NCBI GenBank assembly: GCA_019308925.1
Contig: JAFDHG010000002.1
Span: 1-58,520, forward strand
Length of the DNA stretch: 58,520 nucleotides
DNA from: Deltaproteobacteria bacterium
Lineage (GTDB): Bacteria > Desulfobacterota > B13-G15 > RBG-16-54-18
Direction of reading: 5' to 3'
Shown piece after piece: positions 51,712 through 58,520 of the stretch; the stretch's first letter is position 1, and every line of letters begins with the position of its first letter. The notes under the pieces are model-generated. The model made no database searches. It was not told the DNA's origin and saw only the letters and a list, made by a program, of their open reading frames with translations. Both the position numbers and the translations under genes were made by a program.

Positions 51712-52692
51712 TTACTTTTTTCTCAACCCTACTTTCTCCAAGACTTCCCCATAGAAGACCTTTTGTTCTTCCATAATTTTCCGAAAATCCTCGCCACTCA
51801 TATACGAAATCGGCTCTCCAAGTTTCTTGAACAGAGCTATAAAGGATTTGTCTCCCATAGCCTTCTTAAAACCGTCATGAAGGATCGCCTTTATCTCCGG
51901 AGGAGTTCCCTTTGGGACAAAGAACGCACGAGTAGAACTATCAGAGAAATTGATGCCCTTCTCGATTAACGTGGGCACATCAGGTAGTTCAGGGAGCCTT
52001 TTCTTTGCAAATACTGCTAGAGGCCTCATCTTTCCTGGTTTTATGTATTGATAACATTCTGAGGGGATGGCCCCGAACAAGGCCACGTGACCGCCGAGAA
52101 CAGCGGCTGTTGCCTTGGCGCAACCTTTAAAAGGAACGTGAGTCAACTTTACACCAGATGCATAGGCGAAACCCTCCATAGCGATATGGGTGCTCGTTCC
52201 AGGACCTGCACTTCCGTACTTGATGGCACCAGGGTTCTTCTTAGCGTAATCAAGGAGTTCATCCAGGCTCTTCCAAGGCTGCTGGGAGCCTTCAACAAGG
52301 ATCCTCGGGGAATCACTTACCCTGATCAAAGGTTCAAGGTCTTCGAACTTGTAGGGAGTCTTTACCATATAGGGCTTAATAACCGTAACCGCAGGAACGG
52401 CGTACAGAAGGGTATACCCATCAGGTTTCGACTGGGCTACATAAGCCGTTCCTACTGCCCCTCCGCCACCCGATTTGGTAACGACGACAACTGGCTGACT
52501 GAAATACTGATCGGCCACAGAGGCAATAGCTCTGGCCTGAAGGTCTGTCCCCCCTCCAGCCGAATAAGGAACTATTATAGTGATGGGTTTTTTGGGAAAC
52601 TTTGCAGGTTCGGCCAGGCATGGAAAGGTAAAAAGCACTGTTATGGCAAAGACAATTAGTAAAGCGGTGAGCAGAATTTTATTGCTTTTCAT
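51712..52692 (-). CDS. tctC: Tripartite tricarboxylate transporter substrate-binding protein (Bug family)
   Basis: This is a periplasmic receptor of the TTT system, 326 residues from ATG 52692. GAGGAGGGACAAA lies in front; ATG 52707 would place that site inside the gene. A signal peptide (ILLTALLIVFAITVLFTFPCLA) is followed by YPxKPI-like FPKKPITIIVPYSAGGGTDLQAR. YGSAGPGTSTHIAMEGF and HVPFKGCAKATAAVLGGHV complete the Bug signature. Its ligand is a carboxylate; the exact acid cannot be told. Confidence 0.93.
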   Translation of the reverse strand: MKSNKILLTALLIVFAITVLFTFPCLAEPAKFPKKPITIIVPYSAGGGTDLQARAIASVADQYFSQPVVVVTKSGGGGAVGTAYVAQSKPDGYTLLYAVPAVTVIKPYMVKTPYKFEDLEPLIRVSDSPRILVEGSQQPWKSLDELLDYAKKNPGAIKYGSAGPGTSTHIAMEGFAYASGVKLTHVPFKGCAKATAAVLGGHVALFGAIPSECYQYIKPGKMRPLAVFAKKRLPELPDVPTLIEKGINFSDSSTRAFFVPKGTPPEIKAILHDGFKKAMGDKSFIALFKKLGEPISYMSGEDFRKIMEEQKVFYGEVLEKVGLRKK

Positions 52693-52737
52693 TTTGTCCC
52701 TCCTCATAAATTTGATAGTGACATCGTTGGACTAATT

Positions 52738-52756
52738 GAACTTTCCCCCAAAGTTC
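52738..52756 (-). promoter_or_regulatory. Inverted repeat in the tctC leader
   Basis: GAACTTT-CCCCC-AAAGTTC (7-bp arms) lies 45 bases before the tctC ATG. It could be an operator or an RNA hairpin. A short ORF with a good ribosome site (ATG 52768, six codons) precedes it. Confidence 0.45.
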
Positions 52757-52803
52757 TATTTATGATAGTATCTCATGGGTATCACCCCCTTTCATTATAT
52801 ATA

Positions 52804-53115
52804 TCAGGTGCCTTCTTCCAAAACCATTGTGATTGCACCTTTTGGACACACAGCAGCACATATACCACACCCTTTGCAGTAGTCCAGGTCAATAATAATC
52901 TCCCCTGTTACTTTATCACGGGTAATCGCCAGATCCGGGCACAGCAGCCTGCACACATCACATGCCTCACAGCTTACATTCCCCAAACAGCGGGACGCTT
53001 CGTATTTAGCCTCCTCGGGCGTCAGCAAGGGATCATGACGTTCAAAATCAATCCTGATCTCCTCATCCCGCGTTCCCCTAGGTTCCGTCTCTCTCACACA
53101 GTTTAGATTCAACAT
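52804..53115 (-). CDS. korD: 2-oxoacid:ferredoxin oxidoreductase delta (ferredoxin) subunit
   Basis: This 103-residue protein carries two [4Fe-4S] motifs: CEACDVCRLLCP and CKGCGICAAVCP. The tail matches the 2-oxoacid oxidoreductase delta/ferredoxin subunits. The N-terminal ~45 residues form a non-cluster extension (EEAKYEASRCLG) like those found in GltD-associated proteins. It lies five bases after the FAD oxidoreductase gene. Confidence 0.85.
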   Translation of the reverse strand: MLNLNCVRETEPRGTRDEEIRIDFERHDPLLTPEEAKYEASRCLGNVSCEACDVCRLLCPDLAITRDKVTGEIIIDLDYCKGCGICAAVCPKGAITMVLEEGT

Positions 53116-53120
53116 CTCTG

Positions 53121-54515
53121 CTACGCACCCCCCTCAAGATAGCTCATTACCTGCTGTGCCACAATTTTTCCAGATGCCATGGCCTCAACCACTGTAGAGG
53201 GACCGCTCACCGCATCTCCTGCAGCAAAAACCCCCTCATATCCTTTTACCTGCCCATCTTTGCCAAGAGCAATTGTCCCCCTCTCTGATACGCTTTTTGC
53301 ATTCAGAAATGAAAGTTCCGAACGCTGTCCTATGGCAGAAATGATAAAATCACCTTCTACCTCAAAAGGCTCTCCTTCCACAAGCATTGGCGTCCTTCTC
53401 CCTAACTCATCCCACCCCAAGTGAGCAGGGACACATCTAAGCCCTTTTACTCTTCCGTTTGTCTTTAACACAGCAATCGGGACCAACTGAAACCTGATTT
53501 TAATCCCTTCCCTCTTCGCTTTTTTTACCTCCAGGGGATCAGCCGGCATCTCTTCTTCTTTTTCCAGAGATAGCACCTCCACCACTTTTGCACCGACCCT
53601 CAATGCAGAGCGAGCCACATCGATTGCTACGTTTCCTCCTCCAATCACTAGGGTTTTACCCCGTAGTTCAACGTTTTGCCCCGTGTTTGTCCTTTGCAAA
53701 AAACTCAGCCAGTCCACATACCCCTCACCCCCTTCCCCATGTATGCCGAGTGTGACCGCTTTGTGAGCTCCCACGGCCAATATTACAGCATCTGCACCTT
53801 CACTCTTCAAGGTCTCTAAGGGTATACCCTTGCCAATACGAACCGAGTTGATAAATTGAACCCCTAGCGATCTTATAACACCAACGTCGTGATCGATTAC
53901 ATCCCTCGGTAGACGAAAAGGCGGAATACCCACTCTCAACATGCCCCCAGGTTGCTCAAGGTCGTCCATAATAGTTACTATATACCCATGCATAACTAGC
54001 TCAAACCCACACGCAAGCCCCGCAGGACCAGCCCCCACAACAACCACCTTCTTCCCCCGAGCAGGTTGCTTGCGCTCGTTAAGCATCTCCAAAATCTCGT
54101 CACGATGATCCATCTCATAATGCACCGCATACCGCTTTAATTCCCTTATAGATACCGGATCGTCCCAACTGCCACCAATACAGGCCTGCTCACAGGGGTG
54201 ATGACACACATAACCACAAACTGCCGGAAGCGGGTTGTCCTGACGTATCACTAACAGGGCCTCCTTCACCTTCCCTGCCTCGAGCAACTGTACATAATCT
54301 CGCACCTGCTGACCAATAGGACATGCACCAACACATGGAGGAAGGACCTCCCTGCTCACTAAATCAGTATTCGTGTAGACATAACCCCGTATGGTATCCT
54401 CATCGGTCCTGAGATCAGGCAAAAACTCAGCAGGACATGCCCTCTCACACACACTGCACCGCTGACACCGCTGTCTGTCTACGACTGGCCTGTGCGTCCT
54501 TCCAACAACCGCCAT
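53121..54515 (-). CDS. GltD-like FAD/NAD(P) oxidoreductase with Fe-S motifs
   Basis: In this 464-residue protein an N-terminal ferredoxin-like CQRCSVCERACP (about 17-28) is followed by the GltD-type cysteine region (CVGACPIGQQ, CGYVCHHPCEQACIGG). A Rossmann FAD domain (VVVVGAGPAGLACGFEL) and a NAD(P) domain (LVIGGGNVAIDVARSA) follow, with AAGDAVSGPSTVVEAMASGK near the end. It would move electrons between NAD(P)H and the ferredoxin made or used by the Kor complex. It overlaps korC by 37 bases. Confidence 0.87.
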   Translation of the reverse strand: MAVVGRTHRPVVDRQRCQRCSVCERACPAEFLPDLRTDEDTIRGYVYTNTDLVSREVLPPCVGACPIGQQVRDYVQLLEAGKVKEALLVIRQDNPLPAVCGYVCHHPCEQACIGGSWDDPVSIRELKRYAVHYEMDHRDEILEMLNERKQPARGKKVVVVGAGPAGLACGFELVMHGYIVTIMDDLEQPGGMLRVGIPPFRLPRDVIDHDVGVIRSLGVQFINSVRIGKGIPLETLKSEGADAVILAVGAHKAVTLGIHGEGGEGYVDWLSFLQRTNTGQNVELRGKTLVIGGGNVAIDVARSALRVGAKVVEVLSLEKEEEMPADPLEVKKAKREGIKIRFQLVPIAVLKTNGRVKGLRCVPAHLGWDELGRRTPMLVEGEPFEVEGDFIISAIGQRSELSFLNAKSVSERGTIALGKDGQVKGYEGVFAAGDAVSGPSTVVEAMASGKIVAQQVMSYLEGGA

Positions 54516-55051
54516 CGCTCCCCCCCTAAAGCGAAACCCGCCTCAACAGTTTTGAGGTTTAGATCGCGAAATCTCTCATCCACATTCTCTTTGATGGCCG
54601 AAACCAAGGCCTCCTTGCTAACCACACCAGTTATTGCTACCGCAGCACCCAATATTACTATGTTGGCTACCTGTTTCTGATCCAGTTCCTCAATAGCACA
54701 GGAGGTCGCAGAAATCCCTACCTGCTTCACACCGTCCAATGTTCGGGGTGAAACCATCCCTTCGTCAAAGAGGACCACCGCATCTGTAGTCGAATCCTCT
54801 ATATATCTCTCATAGGCTGTCTGAGCCATGGCAATCAGGATATCGGCCTCTATGACATGGGGAAACACAATTGGCTCCTCTGATATAACCACATCAGACC
54901 GGGCATATCCCCCTCTGGCCTGAGCTCCATAGGAGCTCGACCCTGCAACCCACTTGCCGTCACTGATAGCGGCATAGCCCAAAATTACTCCGGCCAAGAT
55001 GATCCCCTGGCCCCCAAACCCACACAAACGCACCTGCTTAAGCTCCACCAT
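54479..55051 (-). CDS. korC: 2-oxoacid:ferredoxin oxidoreductase gamma subunit
   Basis: This 190-residue protein starts ELKQVRLCGFGGQGIILAGVILG, the POR_N-gamma signature. SSYGAQARGGYARSDVVIS is the second typical block. It interfaces the alpha and beta subunits. Overlaps korB by 14 bases and the FAD gene by 37, indicating tight translational coupling. Confidence 0.92.
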   Translation of the reverse strand: MVELKQVRLCGFGGQGIILAGVILGYAAISDGKWVAGSSSYGAQARGGYARSDVVISEEPIVFPHVIEADILIAMAQTAYERYIEDSTTDAVVLFDEGMVSPRTLDGVKQVGISATSCAIEELDQKQVANIVILGAAVAITGVVSKEALVSAIKENVDERFRDLNLKTVEAGFALGGERWRLLEGRTGQS

Positions 55052-55805
55052 GGACGAACTCCCCTGTTATAATCCGATCTTCCAACTCTTCCGGACTGAG
55101 TACACCGGCCTCCTCCAAACTGATGCACTGCTCGTGCAACCTCTCCACAATCGCTGCCGGAGTATCCAAACGGTTTCTCCTGCCGAACTGGATCGGGCAG
55201 GGTGATAAGACCTCTATGAAGGAAAACCCCTCAGTGTTGATGCCCTTTTTGATAGCGGAAATTACAGAAAGGGGCTGAGTTACGGAAAACCTGGCCACAT
55301 AGGCCGCCCCAGCTGCCTTCACCAGCTTACAGAGATCAAAGGGACGATATATATTGCCCTCCATGGTCGTGGAGGTTAAAGCGCCCAAGGGGGAGGTGGA
55401 GGCTACCTGGCCACCGGTCATGCCGTAGATCATATTGTTGGCACAGATCACAGTTAGATCTATATTCCGACGTGCGGCATGGATGAGATGGTTGCCCCCA
55501 ATGGAGGTCAAATCCCCATCACCACTGACCACGATGGTGGTCAACTCAGGGTTAAAGAGCTTTGCACCAGTAGCAAAGGGTATGGCCCTGCCGTGAAGCG
55601 TATGGAGGGTATCGGCATTGAAATGAGGGCTGGGTATCCAGGCAGCGCAACCAATACCCGAAACAAAAAGCACTCTATCCATATCCAAAGCCAGCTCATC
55701 CACAGCCCTCAAGAGTAACCCCATAAGGATTCCATGACCGCAGCCGGGACAGAAAGGGGTTGTCTGCACCTCAGGACGCAGGTACTCCTCAAGATCTCTC
55801 GCCAT
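55038..55805 (-). CDS. korB: 2-oxoacid:ferredoxin oxidoreductase beta (TPP) subunit
   Basis: This 255-residue protein has FCPGCGHG at the start, VSGIGCAAWIPS, and the thiamine-diphosphate motif GDGDLTSIGGNHLIHAARRNID with Mg2+ ligands. The segment LSPCPIQFGRRN near residue 205 is normal for 2-oxoglutarate-type enzymes. It decarboxylates the 2-oxoacid. Start overlaps the korA stop (TGATG). Confidence 0.93.
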   Translation of the reverse strand: MARDLEEYLRPEVQTTPFCPGCGHGILMGLLLRAVDELALDMDRVLFVSGIGCAAWIPSPHFNADTLHTLHGRAIPFATGAKLFNPELTTIVVSGDGDLTSIGGNHLIHAARRNIDLTVICANNMIYGMTGGQVASTSPLGALTSTTMEGNIYRPFDLCKLVKAAGAAYVARFSVTQPLSVISAIKKGINTEGFSFIEVLSPCPIQFGRRNRLDTPAAIVERLHEQCISLEEAGVLSPEELEDRIITGEFVHGGA

Positions 55806-56950
55806 CAGAGAATCCTCCTCATCTCCTCTAGGATGGTATGGGGGTGGATGACCTCTCCATTGGTCTGATTGTAGGTGATCACCTCACAGCAGGCATATTT
55901 CATCACCTCACCAGCTACCTGCCCCATGTTCATCTCGGGAACAAAGATCTTTTTTGTCCGCTTACTCACCTCCGCTACCACCCTGTCAGCAAAAGGCCAC
56001 AGGGTCTTAAGCCGCATCATCCCAACCCGCACACCATCCGACCGCAACCGCTGCACTGCAAAAAGGGCACTGCGCGCAGTAAACCCGTAACTGACAACCA
56101 ATCCCTCAAGATCATCATCAAGATAGTACCCCTCTACATCCACAATCTCATCCCGGTGGTCCATAACCTTTTTGTGAAGTCTGCTCACCAGCCGCGCATG
56201 CACATTAGGATCATCTGTCTTTCGGAAACCATATGCATCATGCGTGGAACCTGTCACCAAAAGCCTCTCCCCCTCACCAAACGACGGCATGGGTGGAATC
56301 CCACCCTCTTCCTCCGTATCAAAAGGAGCAGCTCCGGGCCGCTTCACACGATCACATACCTCAACTGTCTCCTTAATAACAATCTTCTCCCTCAAGTGTC
56401 CCACAGCCTCATCAGCAAGCACAAAACTGGGGACCCGATATTGCTCTGCCATGTTAAACGCCTTGATTATGAAATCGTACATCTCCTGCACTGACCATGG
56501 TGAGTGAGCAATAACCTGATAATCCCCATGAGAACCCCACTTGGTCTGCATGACGTCTCCACTTCCCACCCGAGTGGCCTGACCTGTCCCCGGCCCTGCC
56601 CTCTGGATATCTACCACAACGATTGGAGTCTCCGTAAAGGCCGCATATCCAATGGCTTCCATCATGAGGCTAAATCCAGGACCTGAGGTAGCAGTCATGG
56701 CCTTCGCCCCTGCCCAAGAGGCCCCGATCACAGAACAAATAGACCCTATCTCATCCTCCATCTGTATGAACACCCCACCACCCTTCTGAAACCGCACCGA
56801 AATCCGCTCCATAATCTCACTAGAAGGTGTTATCGGATACCCCGCATAGTACCTGCAACCTGCAGCAATCGCCCCTTCTGCTACCGCCTCATTCCCAGAA
56901 AAATAGTAATTGCCAGGAGGAAAAATACTCTGTACAACCCTATACCTCAT
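55805..56950 (-). CDS. korA: 2-oxoacid:ferredoxin oxidoreductase alpha subunit
   Basis: In this 381-residue protein FSGNEAVAEGAIAAGCRYYAGYPITPSSEIMERI and DEIGSICSVIGASWAGAKAMTATSGPGFSLMMEAIG are KorA signatures. The C-terminal part (VVSYGFTARSALFAVQRLR, FVPEMNMGQVAGEV) completes domain II. AAGGAGC precedes the ATG. First gene of the operon korA-korB-korC-FAD-korD; 2-oxoglutarate is the most likely substrate but branched or aromatic 2-oxoacids are possible. Confidence 0.92.
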   Translation of the reverse strand: MRYRVVQSIFPPGNYYFSGNEAVAEGAIAAGCRYYAGYPITPSSEIMERISVRFQKGGGVFIQMEDEIGSICSVIGASWAGAKAMTATSGPGFSLMMEAIGYAAFTETPIVVVDIQRAGPGTGQATRVGSGDVMQTKWGSHGDYQVIAHSPWSVQEMYDFIIKAFNMAEQYRVPSFVLADEAVGHLREKIVIKETVEVCDRVKRPGAAPFDTEEEGGIPPMPSFGEGERLLVTGSTHDAYGFRKTDDPNVHARLVSRLHKKVMDHRDEIVDVEGYYLDDDLEGLVVSYGFTARSALFAVQRLRSDGVRVGMMRLKTLWPFADRVVAEVSKRTKKIFVPEMNMGQVAGEVMKYACCEVITYNQTNGEVIHPHTILEEMRRIL

Positions 56951-57255
56951 CGCGCAGCTCCTTAAGAAATTTCACTTAGTTCATCAAACGTCACAGTTAA
57001 AGAACTTCTAGCAGCAATTCACTGATATCCCTCAGGATAAGCCCCTTATTGTTGAGAATTATCGCTTTGGAGGCATCTTCAAACATTCCCAAATACTAAG
57101 GGCAAGCAACAACTGGAAGTTAACCTTTTAAATACAATAATTCTTTTCCCGAGATCTGTCAAACTACCCCATCTGTAACAAATACATTGTTAAAGATAGG
57201 AAAATATAAAAATTTTATGCTAAAATTGTTTAAAAATGGGAGAAGGGGTTCGTAG
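56951..57255. other. Divergent intergenic region between korA and the radical SAM gene
   Basis: No gene is visible. The left part must hold the korA promoter; I see no convincing -35/-10 pair. The right part is very AT-rich and contains the promoter at 57216-57226 for the radical SAM gene. Confidence 0.5.
57216..57226 (+). promoter_or_regulatory. Extended -10 promoter of the radical SAM gene
   Basis: TATGCTAAAAT contains TG-N-TAAAAT, a good extended -10, 29 bases before the start codon. The same TTTTATGCTA word is the conserved core of the dispersed repeats at 28-37 kb, which supports reading those as promoters too. Confidence 0.6.
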
Positions 57256-58356
57256 ATGATATGTCACCTCTGCCAGAAGGATTCCCACCTGATCTCTCAA
57301 ACCATCGGGTACTGCGTTGATTGCATCAGGTCCCATTTTGCCGAGCTTGAGCAGGATATCAGAGAGATCCACATCCGCAACCGATTAAAAGACCACCTGC
57401 CTACGGAGCCGCCTCGATCCTCTGAAGGACGCTCCTGCCGGATCTGTGCCCATGAGTGCTGCATACCCCCCGGGGAAAAGGGTTATTGTGGACTATACCA
57501 GAATCTGGAGGGGAGGCTTGTCCCCATCACCTCCAGCCGTTTAAAGGGGATAGTCCATTGGTATTACGACGGACTCCCCACCAATTGTTGTGCGGCATGG
57601 GTCTGCCCTGGTTGCAGCAGCGCAGGGTACCCCCATTTTTCTTATGCCCCTGGACCGGAATACGGATATAAGAATTTGGCGGTATTCTACGGGGCCTGCA
57701 ATTTCGACTGCCTCTTCTGCCAGAACTGGACCTACAGGAGGGATCTGGAACAGGCCGTCCCCTCTGGCGTGGAAGACCTGGCCCGGGCCGTCGATAAAAA
57801 GACCAGTTGTATCTGCTTCTTTGGAGGGGACCCCACCCCCCAAGTGATCCATGCCTTGCGGACCTCCCGCATGGCCCTGGAAGAGAATAAGGAAAGGGTG
57901 CTGCGGATATGCTGGGAGACCAATGGGGGGGTATCCTCCTCTCTGTTAATCCAGATGGCCAGGGTATCTTTGGCCAGCGGGGGTTGCATCAAGGTGGACC
58001 TGAAGGCATGGAGCGAGGCGGTGAACCTGGCCCTCTGCGGGGTGAGCAATCGCCCGACCTTAGAGAACTTTCGCCGCCTCGTGGAGTTTCATAAAGAGAG
58101 AAGAGAGCCCCCCTTCCTTATCGCCAGCACCCTCCTGGTATCCGGCTATGTCGACGTCTACGAAGTAAGAGGGCTGGCCCGCTTTATCGCCTCCCTCGAC
58201 CCTGCGATCCCTTACACCTTATTGGCCTTTCACCCCGACTTCCGGATGCGGGACCTTCCCCACACCTCAAGGGAGCACGCCATGGAGTGCCTGGAGGCGG
58301 CCCAAGAAGAGGGCCTAATGAATGTCAATGTGGGCAATGTCCATCTGTTGTTGTGA
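57256..58356 (+). CDS. PflA-like radical SAM protein with N-terminal zinc-ribbon motifs
   Basis: This 366-residue protein has N-terminal CHLC (3-6) and CVDC (20-23), which look like a zinc ribbon. A second Cys cluster (CRICAHECCIPPGEKGYCG) is typical of COG1180 proteins. The radical SAM motif is YGACNFDCLFCQNW (CxxxCxxC intact), and ICWETNGG and KVDLKAWSE follow in the barrel. It activates or modifies an unknown partner; no pyruvate-formate lyase is adjacent. AGAAGGGG precedes the ATG. Confidence 0.85.
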   Translation: MICHLCQKDSHLISQTIGYCVDCIRSHFAELEQDIREIHIRNRLKDHLPTEPPRSSEGRSCRICAHECCIPPGEKGYCGLYQNLEGRLVPITSSRLKGIVHWYYDGLPTNCCAAWVCPGCSSAGYPHFSYAPGPEYGYKNLAVFYGACNFDCLFCQNWTYRRDLEQAVPSGVEDLARAVDKKTSCICFFGGDPTPQVIHALRTSRMALEENKERVLRICWETNGGVSSSLLIQMARVSLASGGCIKVDLKAWSEAVNLALCGVSNRPTLENFRRLVEFHKERREPPFLIASTLLVSGYVDVYEVRGLARFIASLDPAIPYTLLAFHPDFRMRDLPHTSREHAMECLEAAQEEGLMNVNVGNVHLLL

Positions 58357-58520
58357 GGTGCCTTTTATTCGTTTTACGGTCTTATTAGCTGAGGTTGTGG
58401 CCAGTTGCGTTGAGACTGTCGAAAAAGTCCGAATATGGCATTTTGGTCATTTGTACCCGCTGTAAAATCAAATACTTACAAGCTATTTAGGGCTACGAAA
58501 TCGCGGATTTTAGGGTTTTT

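Noticed and set aside
58405-58520. Insertion-sequence end (GACTGTCGAAAAAGTCC and following bases)
   Set aside because: The sequence resembles terminal repeats of some insertion sequences, but it runs off the window and no transposase is visible, so it cannot be supported.

Overview
The window looks like a chromosomal segment of an anaerobic Desulfobacterota-like bacterium. This is inferred from gene content, not from a marker gene. The pointers are a KorABCD-type 2-oxoacid:ferredoxin oxidoreductase, radical SAM proteins, a tripartite tricarboxylate transporter, DUF4388 and DUF4197 proteins, and REP-like intergenic repeats. No rRNA, tRNA or CRISPR array was recognised.

Layout. 1-17.9 kb is ordinary core genome: purF (partial), exonuclease III, a ClC channel with CBS and RCK_C domains, a radical SAM protein, threonine synthase, a secreted thermonuclease, and a tight run ileS-lspA-lgt-def-fmt-htpX-rsmB. 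Together that run covers translation, lipoprotein maturation, N-terminal deformylation and membrane proteostasis. 17.9-21.1 kb is a transition zone with trmO, sixA, a DUF4197 gene and a PIN/RHH toxin-antitoxin pair. It is bracketed by a 46-bp direct repeat and contains a duplicated 3' end of the DUF4197 gene.

21.1-30.6 kb is an AT-rich defence-like island. It opens with an OLD-family ATPase/TOPRIM nuclease. Next comes a 431-bp integron-like cassette (a WYL-domain ORF plus an attC-like site). A same-strand block of five genes follows: a small helical protein, a zinc-hook Rad50/SbcC-like ATPase, a PD-(D/E)XK nuclease, a RadA-like ATPase without a zinc finger, and an HNH nuclease. A Type II restriction-modification pair ends the island. 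The five-gene block is the best candidate for an undescribed system.

28.5-38.8 kb is littered with about eight copies of a dispersed repeat. Several copies carry a conserved extended -10 promoter core pointing at the next gene. The same stretch holds REP-like motifs and a decayed REP-associated (Y1) transposase. One repeat copy follows a truncated PIN toxin gene. Real genes here include a cold-shock gene with a terminator-like leader, an AsmA-like protein, a DUF1232-DnaJ fusion, a MATE exporter and a DUF4388 protein.

39.5-43.9 kb is a minus-strand operon joining carbon-starvation transporter CstA, two paralogous small proteins and two tandem, asymmetric ArsA/Get3-like ATPases. Two long hairpins lie inside it. 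44-48.2 kb holds a VIT/vWA surface protein, an M29 aminopeptidase interrupted by one in-frame amber codon, and a pyruvate-kinase alpha/beta-domain remnant. 48.2-57 kb is a catabolic region on the minus strand: korABC, a GltD-like FAD oxidoreductase, korD, tctCBA and a GlcD-type oxidase. Together these would import an organic acid and oxidise it to ferredoxin/NAD(P)H. A radical SAM gene closes the window.
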